Shown: piece after piece, positions 17,063-28,312 of the stretch
Position numbering within the stretch: position 1 is the first letter of the stretch
How the letters are laid out: the number at the start of each line of letters is the position of its first letter
From: Gammaproteobacteria bacterium
Lineage (GTDB): Bacteria > Pseudomonadota > Gammaproteobacteria > Pseudomonadales > Pseudomonadaceae
Assembly: GCA_018816095.1 (NCBI GenBank)
Contig: JAHIWP010000013.1
Location: 1 to 64,000, forward strand
Length of the DNA: 64,000 nucleotides
Reading direction: 5' to 3'
Notes under the pieces: model-generated
Database searches by the model: none
What the model saw: only the letters and a program-made list of their open reading frames with translations
What the model was told of the DNA's origin: nothing
Translations under genes and position numbers: made by a program

Positions 17063-17611
17063 ATGCACACCACCCGCACGCTTGAAGCACCTAACCTGTC
17101 CCGCCGCAGCCTGCTCAAGGTCGGCCTATTGGGCACCGCCCTGCTCGGCACCGCCGGCCTGACCGCCACACTCAGCGGCTGCTCGGCCAGCACACCGAAA
17201 GCCGGTTTTGCGGTGCTGCGCGAAACCGACCTGCCCTTCCTGCAGGCACTGATCCCGGTGATGCTCGCGGGCGCGGTGACCCCGGCGCAGATGCCGCAGG
17301 TCATCAGCGGCACCTTGAAGAACCTCGATTACAGCCTCAATCACCTATCGCCCGAGCTGCTCAAGCTGACCGTGCAGCTGTTCGATGTGCTGGCCCTGCC
17401 CATCACCCGCGGCCCACTGACCGGGGTTTGGGGCAGTTGGCAGAACGCCTCGGCCGTCGATATACAGGCGTTTCTTGAGCGCTGGCAAAACAGCTCGTTA
17501 GCGCTGCTGAAAATGGGCCACGCTTCGCTGTTGCAGTTAGTCATGATGAGTTGGTACAGCCGCGCCGAGTCGTGGGCGCACTGCGGCTACCCCGGCCCAC
17601 CTGCAGTCTGA
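17063..17611 (+). CDS. Twin-arginine signal protein, partner of GMC oxidoreductase
   Basis: A 182-residue protein with a Tat signal: SRRSLLKVG at residues 13-21, a hydrophobic stretch, and a lipobox-like LSGC around residues 36-39, so it may become a Tat-exported lipoprotein. The mature part is helical and resembles small accessory subunits found next to GMC-type dehydrogenases (compare the gluconate dehydrogenase gamma subunit). No cofactor motif is seen. It stands between the aldehyde dehydrogenase and the GMC gene, which suggests it escorts or anchors the GMC enzyme. Confidence 0.82.
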   Translation: MHTTRTLEAPNLSRRSLLKVGLLGTALLGTAGLTATLSGCSASTPKAGFAVLRETDLPFLQALIPVMLAGAVTPAQMPQVISGTLKNLDYSLNHLSPELLKLTVQLFDVLALPITRGPLTGVWGSWQNASAVDIQAFLERWQNSSLALLKMGHASLLQLVMMSWYSRAESWAHCGYPGPPAV

Positions 17612-17698
17612 CGGCTGGCTGCGCGTCGACTATGCAGCGAGATCGTCAATGAGCGGAACCACTGGACGCTAATAAGAATTCGCCTGAGAGCACCTCAA

Positions 17699-19294
17699 AT
17701 GCCCGTACCTGATAGTTTCAAAGAAGGCCTGGCCCGTGGCTGGAAGACCTACAACGGTTCGCAGCTAGACAGCGACCTGACCCTCGAAGCGGACGTCGCC
17801 ATCGTCGGCAGCGGTGCGGGCGGCGGCACCACGGCTGAAATCCTCAGCGCGGCAGGCTTCAAGGTGCTGCTGATTGAAGAAGGCCCGCTGAAAACCAGCG
17901 ATGACTTCAAGATGCTCGAAGACAAGGCCTATGCTGAGCTGTATCAGGAAGGCATCGGGCGCATGAGCAAGGATGGCGCGATCACCATCATGCAAGGCCG
18001 TGCAGTTGGCGGCACCACCCTGATCAACTGGACCTCAAGTTTTCGCACGCCCACGCCGACCCTGGAACACTGGGCCAAGGAGCATGGTGTCCAAGGCCAC
18101 AGCGCCGAAGACATGGCGCCCTGGTTTGCGCAGATGGAACAACGCCTCGGTGTCGCCCCCTGGGCCGTGCCGCCGAATGCCAATAACGAGGTGATTCGCA
18201 CCGGCTGCAGCAAACTCGGCTACGACTGGCAGGTAATTCCGCGCAACGTGCGCGGCTGCTGGAACCTCGGCTATTGCGGCCTGGGCTGCCCGACCAACGC
18301 CAAACAGTCGATGCTGGTCACCACCATTCCAGCGACCCTGGAAAAGGGCGGCGAACTGCTCTATCTAGCGCGCGCCGAGCGCTTGCTACTGGATGGCGAC
18401 ACGGTCACGGGGATTGAGTGCCTGGGCATGGACGAACGCAGTGTCACGCCCAACGGTCGCCGCATTACCGTTAAGGCCAAGCACTACGTGCTAGCGGGCG
18501 GTGGCATCAACACGCCGGGCATCCTCATGCGCTCCGGTGCCCCAGATCCCCATCAGCGCACCGGCAAACGCACCTATCTGCACCTGGTGAACTTCTCGGC
18601 CGCGCTGTTCGAGCAGGTGATCAATCCGTTCTATGGCGCGCCACAATCAATCTACTCCGACCACTTCCAGTGGGATGACGGCGCAGCAGGGCGCCTCTCC
18701 TACAAGCTCGAAGTGCCGCCGCTGCAACCCGCCATCACCGCCACGATGCTCGGGCGTTTTGGCATAGACAACGCCATGCGTATGGAGCAGTTGCCCAATA
18801 CCAACGTGATGCTGGCGTTGATGCGCGATGGTTTTCACCCAGACAGCGCCGAAGGCAAAGTTGAACTGCGCGGCGACGGTAGCCCGGTGCTCGACTACCA
18901 GATGACCGATTACACCTGGGACGGCATACGCCGCGCCTTCCATACCATGGCCGAAATTCAGTTTGCCGCTGGTGCCAAATCCGTACTGCCGCTGCACGCC
19001 GATGCCGGTTACGTGAACACCCTGGCGGAGGCGAAACGCCTGATCGACAGCTTCAGCCTGGAGCTGTATCGCACGCGCCTGGGCAGCGCCCACGTCATGG
19101 GTGGCTGCGCCATGGGCGAAGACCCACAGCATGCAGTGACTGACAGCCTTGGCCGCCATCACCAACTGAGTAACCTGTCGATCCATGACGGCTCGTTGTT
19201 CCCCACCAGTATCGGCGCCAACCCGCAGCTGTCGATCTACGGCCTGACCGCCAAACTCGCGACAAAACTCGCCGAACGTCTCAAGCACGCCTGA
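17699..19294 (+). CDS. GMC-family FAD-dependent oxidoreductase
   Basis: A 531-residue glucose-methanol-choline oxidoreductase. The FAD-binding GSGAGGGTTAEILSAAG with its downstream acidic residue (LLIEEGP) is near residue 36; GRAVGGTTLINW and the C-terminal SAHVMGGCAMG and LFPTSIGANPQLSIYGLTA match the family. It has no signal peptide of its own, although the preceding gene encodes a Tat-signal protein. Likely role: oxidation of an alcohol, with the aldehyde passed to the neighbouring dehydrogenase. Substrate unknown. Confidence 0.92.
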   Translation: MPVPDSFKEGLARGWKTYNGSQLDSDLTLEADVAIVGSGAGGGTTAEILSAAGFKVLLIEEGPLKTSDDFKMLEDKAYAELYQEGIGRMSKDGAITIMQGRAVGGTTLINWTSSFRTPTPTLEHWAKEHGVQGHSAEDMAPWFAQMEQRLGVAPWAVPPNANNEVIRTGCSKLGYDWQVIPRNVRGCWNLGYCGLGCPTNAKQSMLVTTIPATLEKGGELLYLARAERLLLDGDTVTGIECLGMDERSVTPNGRRITVKAKHYVLAGGGINTPGILMRSGAPDPHQRTGKRTYLHLVNFSAALFEQVINPFYGAPQSIYSDHFQWDDGAAGRLSYKLEVPPLQPAITATMLGRFGIDNAMRMEQLPNTNVMLALMRDGFHPDSAEGKVELRGDGSPVLDYQMTDYTWDGIRRAFHTMAEIQFAAGAKSVLPLHADAGYVNTLAEAKRLIDSFSLELYRTRLGSAHVMGGCAMGEDPQHAVTDSLGRHHQLSNLSIHDGSLFPTSIGANPQLSIYGLTAKLATKLAERLKHA

Positions 19295-19329
19295 TGACAG
19301 GGTATTCACGGGCCATTCTGCGCCCGTGA

Positions 19330-21970
<2,641 letters not shown>

Positions 21971-22263
21971 TTCGCTTACTGCTGGCGTTCACTTAAATCA
22001 CACCTGGCCGCCAGCCCGAATCGGTAGCCAGGCGTGGTCAAGGCTATTAAAAATATTCACCATATTTAAAAAACGCATATATCCACCTCAAAAATATAGA
22101 GACAGCATTAAACCAAACGTTTCACAGACGGTACGTGTGTGGGACACGCATCAAAATAGGCTAGCGCACGAGTATAAATAGTCGCTGATTTTTTGAGCGT
22201 GATAATATTGCCAACGGCGATCAGGAGATCGCTCTTTATTTTAATAACATGCAAGGACAAAAC
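21971..22263. other. AT-rich intergenic region before the TRL-like gene
   Basis: This 293-base stretch is much richer in A and T than its surroundings. I see no gene in it. It holds a TATAAA (22173-22178), a GATAAT (22201-22206), and a small hairpin GCGATC-AGGA-GATCGC at 22217-22232 followed by TCTTTATTTT. These could be the promoter and leader of the following lipoprotein gene; none is strong alone. Confidence 0.45.
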
Positions 22264-22575
22264 ATGAAAATTAAAGCTCTTTTCTTAGCTTTCGGGGTTC
22301 TAGCGCTAAACGGCTGCGCTGTTGTCTCATCCCCGGTTGGCTCAGCACTGTTTACCGATGTAAGTGCTCCAGTTTCAGCTACAAATGCAACTGATGCCAG
22401 CAGAGTAGGTAAAAGCTGCGCAAGCAACATACTAGGCTTGGTGGCTACTGGCGAAGCTTCAATTGAAGCAGCTAAACGTGCCGGTGGGGTCACAACTGTT
22501 AGTAGTGTTGATGGTTACAGCACAAACGTTCTGTTCCTCTATGCGCGTTATTGCACTGTCGTTAAAGGTCAATAA
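22264..22575 (+). CDS. TRL-like family lipoprotein
   Basis: A 103-residue small lipoprotein. The signal peptide ends in a lipobox (LALNGC, Cys about residue 17). The mature part matches the TRL-like family: GSALFTDVSAPV, KSCASNILGLVATGEASIEAAKRAGG, VSSVDGYSTN and a C-terminal YCTVVKGQ. The function of the family is unknown; the name comes from genes near tRNA loci. Codon use and base composition are AT-richer than neighbours, pointing to recent acquisition or different selection. The ATG at 22264 was chosen over one 5 codons upstream because AAGGAC lies about 7 bases before it. Confidence 0.85.
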   Translation: MKIKALFLAFGVLALNGCAVVSSPVGSALFTDVSAPVSATNATDASRVGKSCASNILGLVATGEASIEAAKRAGGVTTVSSVDGYSTNVLFLYARYCTVVKGQ

Positions 22576-22597
22576 TCACCCGTATGTCTAAATAATC

Positions 22598-22628
22598 AAA
22601 AAGGCCGCTCAACATGAGCGGCCTTTTT
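22598..22628. terminator. Bidirectional Rho-independent terminator
   Basis: AAAAAGGCCGCTC and GAGCGGCCTTTTT form a perfect 13-bp stem with an AACAT loop. It lies between two convergent genes and has a T-run on each strand. Confidence 0.9.
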
Positions 22629-22645
22629 GATTATTTACAGGGCGG

Positions 22646-22984
22646 TTAATGTGAGCTATCGGCAGAGCTGGTACACCCAAGACACCGAGCAAAAGCCTCC
22701 CTTCCAGGCTCAAGCACAAGAGCCTCGGCACTTTCATCAATATTACCGCCCAAGGCAGTAAACGGCAGACTAACAACAAAGGCTACAGCACCAATAGCGG
22801 TAGCACCGATCAGCAGTGGTCGAGCAATCAGCAGATCACCCAGCATCGAAAATGCCCCAGGTGCGTTAGCCGTATAGAGGGGGTCCCCGCTGGTATTCTG
22901 CTGCGCTGCCTCAGCATGGGCTGGCAGCGCCAGCAGGCCAGTGGTCAGCGCCAGAGCAGCAGCGGTTGAGCGGAACAGTTTCAT
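22646..22984 (-). CDS. Small exported protein of unknown function
   Basis: A 112-residue protein with a signal peptide ([21 protein letters not shown]) and one further hydrophobic segment (about residues 57-78, [24 protein letters not shown]). The C-terminus contains [14 protein letters not shown] with a CxxC pair. The ATG at 22984 has AAGGA at good distance. Similar small proteins are conserved in pseudomonads and are often mislabelled as transporters; nothing here supports transport. Confidence 0.72.
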   Translation of the reverse strand: MKLFRSTAAALALTTGLLALPAHAEAAQQNTSGDPLYTANAPGAFSMLGDLLIARPLLIGATAIGAVAFVVSLPFTALGGNIDESAEALVLEPGREAFARCLGCTSSADSSH

Positions 22985-23060
22985 GGGGCGATCCTTCAGT
23001 GTTTAGGAGGCAGTGAGACTAACTATAACAGCGCATTGGTAATTGTCAGCGTGACGCCCG

Positions 23061-23639
23061 TCAATCCCCATAAAAGGCATATTCAGGTTTTTTCGGGATA
23101 AAGGGCCGGTAAAACGCCAGGATCGCATTAAGATCAGCAGTTTCGTCACCCGTCGGCATAAACGTCGGCCCGATAAACACACGCCGATTCTGATAGTCCA
23201 GCGCACCCAGCACGATCGGCACGCCGGCTCCCAGGGCAATGTGATAGAAGCCCATTTTCCAGCGCTCAACCTTCTTGCGTGTGCCTTCAGGCGAGAGCAC
23301 CAACATAAAATGCTCATGTTCGCTAAAGGCCTGTATCGCCTGCTCGACGGTATTGCCCTGGCGCTCACGACGGATAGCAATACCACCCCACGCACGCATC
23401 AGCGCGCCAAAGGGCCAGCGGAAAATCGTGTGCTTACCGAACCAGCGGGCATTCAGGCGCAGCACAAATTTCACTGCGATAAAAATCACGAAGTCCCAGT
23501 TGGAGGTGTGGTGCGCGCCGATGACGACAAACTTGTCGAGTTTCGGCAGTTGGCCTTCGATACGCCAACCCATCAATTTCAGCGCCACGCGGCCCACCCA
23601 TTCGGCCAGCCGGTTGCGGGGCAGATAGTTACCGGACAT
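23061..23639 (-). CDS. Lysophospholipid acyltransferase (PlsC-like) family protein
   Basis: A 192-residue PlsC-fold acyltransferase. The catalytic HX4D motif is seen as HTSNWD (about residues 44-49), and the second motif is SPEGTRKK (about residues 116-123). It is shorter than typical PlsC and belongs to the compact group related to the 1-acylglycerol-3-phosphate acyltransferases. Acyl donor and acceptor are unknown. It stands alone between a small exported protein and mutM. Confidence 0.85.
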   Translation of the reverse strand: MSGNYLPRNRLAEWVGRVALKLMGWRIEGQLPKLDKFVVIGAHHTSNWDFVIFIAVKFVLRLNARWFGKHTIFRWPFGALMRAWGGIAIRRERQGNTVEQAIQAFSEHEHFMLVLSPEGTRKKVERWKMGFYHIALGAGVPIVLGALDYQNRRVFIGPTFMPTGDETADLNAILAFYRPFIPKKPEYAFYGD

Positions 23640-23724
23640 CAGTACCTCGGTCTTTCTTATTGTTATGCGCTCAGCGCCTGCCAGTTGCGGCCGAGCAGTA
23701 AAATCTCAACGCGCAGCAAATACT

Positions 23725-24537
23725 TTAGCGTTGGCAGCGCGGGCAATACACGCTAGCGCGCTGGCCCAGCTTAACCTCGCGCAGGGTACTGCCGCAGTGC
23801 TTGCAGAACTCACCGCCACGGCCATACACAAACAGTTCTTGCTGGAAATACCCCGGCTGACCATCGCCGCCAACGAAGTCGCGCAGGGTGGTGCCGCCGC
23901 GCTCAATGGCGTGAGCGAGGATGCGTTTTATTTCAACCGCCAACTTTAGGTAGCGCGCCCGCGACACGGAGCCGGCTTCGCGACGCGGATCGATGCCCGC
24001 CGCAAACAGCGCCTCCGAGGCATAGATATTACCCACGCCGACCACCACCGCGTTGTCCATGATAAAGGGCTTAACCGCCATGGCCCGGCCACGCGACTGC
24101 TGAAACAACCGCTCGCCATCAAACAACTCGGTCAAGGGCTCTGGCCCGAGCTTGCTCAACAGCACATGGCTCAATGGGTCGGCACTCCAGAGCAGTGCAC
24201 CGAAACGCCGAGGGTCGGTGTAGCGTAAGGCCAGGCCAGACTCCAGCTCGATATCCACATGCTCATGCTTGGCCGCCGGCAGGCCGCACTCGACCAGGCG
24301 CAGGCTGCCAGACATGCCCAGATGGCTTATCAGGCTGCCGGTTTCGGCCTTGATAAGCAGGTACTTGGCGCGCCGCTCGACGCATTCGATACGCTGCCCG
24401 GACAGCTGGATATCCAGGTCCTCGGGGATCGGCCAGCGCAGCCGGCGCTCGCGCACGATCACCCGGCTAACGCGCTGACCTTCAAGGTAGGGCGCAATGC
24501 CGCGGCGGGTGGTTTCTACTTCTGGAAGTTCTGGCAT
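23725..24537 (-). CDS. mutM: Formamidopyrimidine-DNA glycosylase MutM (Fpg)
   Basis: A 270-residue base-excision repair enzyme that removes 8-oxoguanine and Fapy lesions. The catalytic N-terminus [12 protein letters not shown] is intact, with KYLLIKAE and the helix-two-turn-helix region [21 protein letters not shown]. The C-terminal zinc finger is complete: CKHCG and CPRC. Length is normal. Confidence 0.97.
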   Translation of the reverse strand: MPELPEVETTRRGIAPYLEGQRVSRVIVRERRLRWPIPEDLDIQLSGQRIECVERRAKYLLIKAETGSLISHLGMSGSLRLVECGLPAAKHEHVDIELESGLALRYTDPRRFGALLWSADPLSHVLLSKLGPEPLTELFDGERLFQQSRGRAMAVKPFIMDNAVVVGVGNIYASEALFAAGIDPRREAGSVSRARYLKLAVEIKRILAHAIERGGTTLRDFVGGDGQPGYFQQELFVYGRGGEFCKHCGSTLREVKLGQRASVYCPRCQR

Positions 24538-24609
24538 AGCGAGTCATCAGCTGAGCAATTGGAGCGGGCACCTACCTTATCAGGAATGCCCCGAAAACGA
24601 CGCCACAGG

Positions 24610-25476
24610 CTAGCGCGCGCCGAGGTCGCGAATGCTCTCGCGCAGGTTCTCGAAGTCATACTCCGACAGCCCGACATACTCCAGCACCAGCTGCTCAATG
24701 CTTTGCCATTCATGGTCCTCAGCCTGATTGCCAAGCACCCGATGGCTGGCACAGATGTGCTCCGCCATCTTCAAAATCGCCAGCAGGGTTTTCAGCGGCG
24801 CATCGCGGCTGGCGTCTTCGCTAAAAATCGCCAGCGCGTTGTGGTGGCTGGCAATCGCTTCGCACAGGTGCAGCGGCAGGTTCCACGACTTGGCGGTGAA
24901 GTAGCCAACCACTGCATGGTTGGTATTCAGCAGACGGTTTTCGGTATCCACCACCCGACGCTCATCGGTGGCACTGGCATAGGCTTCTTCCAGCACGCTC
25001 ATGTAATGAGGGAACCGCTTGAGCATCAGCGGGATGCCGCAATTGTGAAACAGGCCCAGAGCGTAGGCCTCATCCGGCGAGTGATAACCGATGCGCTTGG
25101 CCAGACTCAGACAGGTCACGGCCACATCCTGAGCGGTGTCCCAAAAGCGGTTGAGGGTGACGATGGCCTCATCTGTCAGTTCGCCGCGAATCGACTGCGC
25201 ATTGATCAGGTTGATCACCGTGTTGCAGCCCAACAAGTTGACCGCCTGCTGGATCGAGGCGATGCGGTTGGCCAGGCCGAAGAACGGCGAGTTCACCAGC
25301 TTTAGCAGCGCGCCAGATAACCCCGGGTCCTGGCTAATCAGCTTGGCGATGGCGCGTAGATCCGGATCGGGCATCACCTGTTCCATCTGCAAATCCACCA
25401 TGATCTGCGGCTGCGGCGGCACGCTGATGCCTTGCAGTACTTGCCGGATATAGTCGGCGGAGAGCTCTTGAGACAT
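24610..25476 (-). CDS. HDOD domain protein
   Basis: A 288-residue protein made mainly of an HDOD domain (about residues 20-215), a phosphodiesterase-like fold that usually lacks catalytic metal residues and acts in signalling. Seen are ISQDPGLSGALLKLVNSPFFG, IASIQQAVNLLG and LFHNCGIPLML. No second output domain is recognised. The ATG at 25476 gives the natural MSQELSADYIRQ start, although no clear ribosome site is visible; 20 more codons are open upstream. Partner and signal unknown. Confidence 0.85.
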   Translation of the reverse strand: MSQELSADYIRQVLQGISVPPQPQIMVDLQMEQVMPDPDLRAIAKLISQDPGLSGALLKLVNSPFFGLANRIASIQQAVNLLGCNTVINLINAQSIRGELTDEAIVTLNRFWDTAQDVAVTCLSLAKRIGYHSPDEAYALGLFHNCGIPLMLKRFPHYMSVLEEAYASATDERRVVDTENRLLNTNHAVVGYFTAKSWNLPLHLCEAIASHHNALAIFSEDASRDAPLKTLLAILKMAEHICASHRVLGNQAEDHEWQSIEQLVLEYVGLSEYDFENLRESIRDLGAR

Positions 25477-25626
25477 AACAGGGAAAACCGGAGTGAGAGG
25501 TGTGCAACAGTTTAGCGACTCCCCCAACACTTCCACAGTCGCGTTTTGTAACCACCGCGACGCTAGGGTTTGTTGACCTTTCAGCGCGACCGCAGCGGAA
25601 ACGTAAACAGAGCGGGATGAACCGGC

Positions 25627-25632
25627 TATAAT
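25627..25632 (+). promoter_or_regulatory. Candidate -10 box for rlmI
   Basis: A perfect TATAAT in GGCTATAATTCC, 26 bases before the rlmI ATG. No convincing -35 was found at the usual distance. Confidence 0.4.
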
Positions 25633-25658
25633 TCCGCTCTTTTTTCGGAGTCCCCAGC

Positions 25659-26855
25659 ATGTCCCTGCCCAGCCTGCGCCTGAAAGCCAACGCCGACCGA
25701 CGCCTGCGCGCCGGCCATCTGTGGGTCTACAGCAACGAAATCGACGTCACCGCCACACCACTGAGCGGCTTTGTGGCCGGCGACCAGGCCATCCTCGAAG
25801 CGGCCGGCGGTAAAGCGCTGGGCGTGGTGGCGATGAGCCCGAACAACCTGATCTGTGCGCGCCTGCTGTCGCGTGACCTCAAGCATGTGCTGGATAAATC
25901 CCTGCTGGTGCACCGCCTCAACGTGGCCCTGTCGCTGCGCGAGCGCCTGTTCGACAAGCCCTGCTACCGCTTGGTATTCGGCGACTCCGACCTGCTGCCG
26001 GGCCTGGTGGTCGACCGCTTCTTCGACATTCTGGTGGTGCAGCTGGCCTCAGCCACCATGGAACGTCACAAAGAAGATGTGCTCGCCGCACTGATTCAGG
26101 TGTGCAAGCCTAGCGGCATCCTGCTCAAGAACGACTCTGCCGCGCGCGACGCCGAAGGCCTGCCGCGTTACGTGGAAACGCCATTTGGCGTGGTCCCGGA
26201 GTGGGTCGCGCTAGAAGAGAACGGCGTGAAGTTTGAAGCCCCGGTCATTGAAGGGCAGAAAACCGGCTGGTTCTACGACCACCGTATGAACCGCGCACGC
26301 CTGGCACCCTACGTCAAAGGCAAGCGCGTACTCGACCTGTTCAGCTACATCGGCGGCTGGGGTGTGCAAGCGGCAGCCTTTGGCGCCAGTGACGTAATGT
26401 GCGTGGACGCCTCCGGCTTCGCCCTCGACGGGGTTGAGCGCAACGCTGCGCTGAACGGCCTGACCGATAAAGTCGCCTGTGTTGAAGGCGATGTCTTCGA
26501 AGCCCTGAAACAGCTCAAGACGTCAGAAGAGCGCTTCGACGTGATCGTTGCCGACCCGCCCGCCTTTATCAAACGCAAGAAAGACCAGAAAAACGGCGAA
26601 GGCGCCTACCGCCGCCTCAACGAGCAAGCCATGCGCCTGCTCAACAAGGACGGCATCCTGATCAGCGCCAGCTGCTCCATGCACCTGGAAGAGGACAACC
26701 TGCAGAACATCCTGCTGACCAGCGCGCGCCACCTGGACCGCAACATCCAACTGCTCGAGCGCGGCGCCCAAGGCCCGGATCATCCGGTGCACCCGGCGAT
26801 TGCCGAAACCCGCTACATCAAAAGCCTCACCATGCGCCTGTTGCCCAACAGCTAA
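25659..26855 (+). CDS. rlmI: Class I SAM-dependent rRNA methyltransferase, RlmI type
   Basis: A 398-residue enzyme with an N-terminal PUA-like domain (LRLKANADRRLRAGHLWVYSNEI) and a C-terminal Rossmann methyltransferase: SAM site LDLFSYIGGWGVQAAAFGA, then VIVADPPAFIKRKKDQ and SASCSMHL. This matches RlmI, which makes m5C1962 in 23S rRNA; RlmI-like paralogues exist, so the exact target is inferred. A hairpin 46 bases past the stop may end the transcript. Confidence 0.88.
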   Translation: MSLPSLRLKANADRRLRAGHLWVYSNEIDVTATPLSGFVAGDQAILEAAGGKALGVVAMSPNNLICARLLSRDLKHVLDKSLLVHRLNVALSLRERLFDKPCYRLVFGDSDLLPGLVVDRFFDILVVQLASATMERHKEDVLAALIQVCKPSGILLKNDSAARDAEGLPRYVETPFGVVPEWVALEENGVKFEAPVIEGQKTGWFYDHRMNRARLAPYVKGKRVLDLFSYIGGWGVQAAAFGASDVMCVDASGFALDGVERNAALNGLTDKVACVEGDVFEALKQLKTSEERFDVIVADPPAFIKRKKDQKNGEGAYRRLNEQAMRLLNKDGILISASCSMHLEEDNLQNILLTSARHLDRNIQLLERGAQGPDHPVHPAIAETRYIKSLTMRLLPNS

Positions 26856-27170
26856 ATGCCGCCACACGCGCACCGATATATCAATCACGCCTAAGCGTGC
26901 GCACCTGCCGAGTGCATCTCGGCAGGTGCTTCCTTCTGCCCCGCATTGTTACCACTCCCCACACCTGCCTGGCGCAACCGCGCCACTGCGCTAGGCTCAA
27001 ACCCCAGTACTGCAGCGATTACGATGCCCTGCAGCAGTACTGGCACAGTGCTTGCGTTGCTTGAACACTCAAACACGTTGCCCGCCGCATCAACACCGTG
27101 GCCAACGGACTCAAGCATTCAGCTAATGGCCACAAGCCGTTAGCTATTACGCACACAATTGGGGAGGGGT
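26856..27170. other. Gene-free region before the polyamine ABC operon
   Basis: This stretch of about 315 bases contains no supported gene; short open frames on both strands have no family resemblance. It holds a 12-bp hairpin at 26901-26929 (listed separately) and an inverted repeat CCAGTACTGC (27004-27013) / GCAGTACTGG (27034-27043) upstream of the ABC operon. The second could be a regulator site or an RNA structure. Confidence 0.5.
26901..26929 (+). terminator. Strong hairpin, possible terminator of rlmI
   Basis: GCACCTGCCGAG pairs perfectly with CTCGGCAGGTGC across a five-base loop TGCAT. The following bases are TTCCTTCT, a broken T-tract, so termination on the plus strand is plausible but not certain. 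Confidence 0.5.
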
Positions 27171-28286
27171 ATGGCTGACCTAGCGGGGGACAAACCGTTC
27201 CTGCAATTCACCAACGTGAAAAAGACTTATGACCACAAGAACCTGGTGGTCAAGGACTTCAACCTGGACGTGGCCAAGGGCGAATTTATCACCCTGCTCG
27301 GCCCTTCCGGCTCTGGCAAAACCACTTGCCTGATGATGCTCGCGGGCTTCGAAGACGTGACCAGTGGCGAGATCTTGATCAATGGCCGCTCGGTCACCAG
27401 CATCGCGCCTTACCAGCGCAATATCGGCATGGTGTTCCAGCAGTACGCCCTGTTTCCGCACATGACCCTGCGCGAAAACCTCGCCTACCCGCTGAAGATT
27501 CGTAAACAGCCCAAAGACGTAATTCGCGCCAAGGTCGATGAATACCTGTCACTGGTCGAGTTACTGGATTTCGGCAATCGCTTCCCTGGGCAACTGTCCG
27601 GCGGTCAACGCCAGCGGGTGGCCCTGGCCCGCGCGCTGATCTTCGCCCCAGACATCGTGTTGATGGACGAACCGCTTGGCGCCCTCGACAAAAAACTTCG
27701 CGAGCAGATGCAGTTCGAGATCAAGCGTCTGCACGATCAGCTCGGTTTCACCGTGATCTACGTGACCCACGACCAGACCGAAGCCCTGACCATGAGCGAC
27801 CGCATCGCCGTGTTCAACAACGGCATCGTTCAGCAATGCGCCGCGCCCCATGTGCTTTACGAACGACCGGCCAACCTGTTCGTCGCCGACTTTATTGGCG
27901 AGAGCAACAAGCTCAAGGGCGTGATCGAAGCCGTCAGCGAGGACAGCGTCCAAGTGCGCCTGGACGCCGGTGGCTTGGTCAGCGCGCTAAAAACCAACTG
28001 CACGGAAGTCGGCCTGCCCACCACCGTGTCGATTCGCCCGGAGAAGCTCAGCTTTACCGAGCGCCTTGGCAGCACCGGCAATCAGGTCATGGCACGGTTC
28101 GTCACCCGCCACTATGTCGGCGAGTACATCCGCTATCACTTCATCACCGCTGACGGCACCGAGCTGGTGGTTAAGAACATGAATGACAGCAGCGCCCCGC
28201 AACTCAGCGCCAAGGAAGAAGTCGCCCTGGCCTGGCAGCCACAATACAGCCAGGCCCTGGATCGCCCCGTCGTCACGACACCCTGA
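27171..28286 (+). CDS. Polyamine-type ABC transporter ATP-binding protein (PotA-like)
   Basis: A 371-residue ABC ATPase of the spermidine/putrescine and iron importer class. Walker A is GPSGSGKTT, Q-loop VFQQYALFPHM, signature LSGGQRQRVALARAL, Walker B VLMDEPLGALD, H-loop VTHDQTEA. A TOBE-type C-terminal domain (about residues 290-371) fits regulation of importers. The ATG at 27171 follows a GGGGAGGGG ribosome site; a TTG 4 codons earlier overlaps that site and was rejected. First gene of a four-gene transporter operon: ATPase, binding protein, two permeases. Confidence 0.92.
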   Translation: MADLAGDKPFLQFTNVKKTYDHKNLVVKDFNLDVAKGEFITLLGPSGSGKTTCLMMLAGFEDVTSGEILINGRSVTSIAPYQRNIGMVFQQYALFPHMTLRENLAYPLKIRKQPKDVIRAKVDEYLSLVELLDFGNRFPGQLSGGQRQRVALARALIFAPDIVLMDEPLGALDKKLREQMQFEIKRLHDQLGFTVIYVTHDQTEALTMSDRIAVFNNGIVQQCAAPHVLYERPANLFVADFIGESNKLKGVIEAVSEDSVQVRLDAGGLVSALKTNCTEVGLPTTVSIRPEKLSFTERLGSTGNQVMARFVTRHYVGEYIRYHFITADGTELVVKNMNDSSAPQLSAKEEVALAWQPQYSQALDRPVVTTP

Positions 28287-28312
28287 ATGATAAGAAGCAA
28301 TGGAGCTCAGCA

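Noticed and set aside
26891..27143. Short open frames on both strands before the ABC operon
   Set aside because: They overlap each other, have no ribosome site and no recognisable motif.
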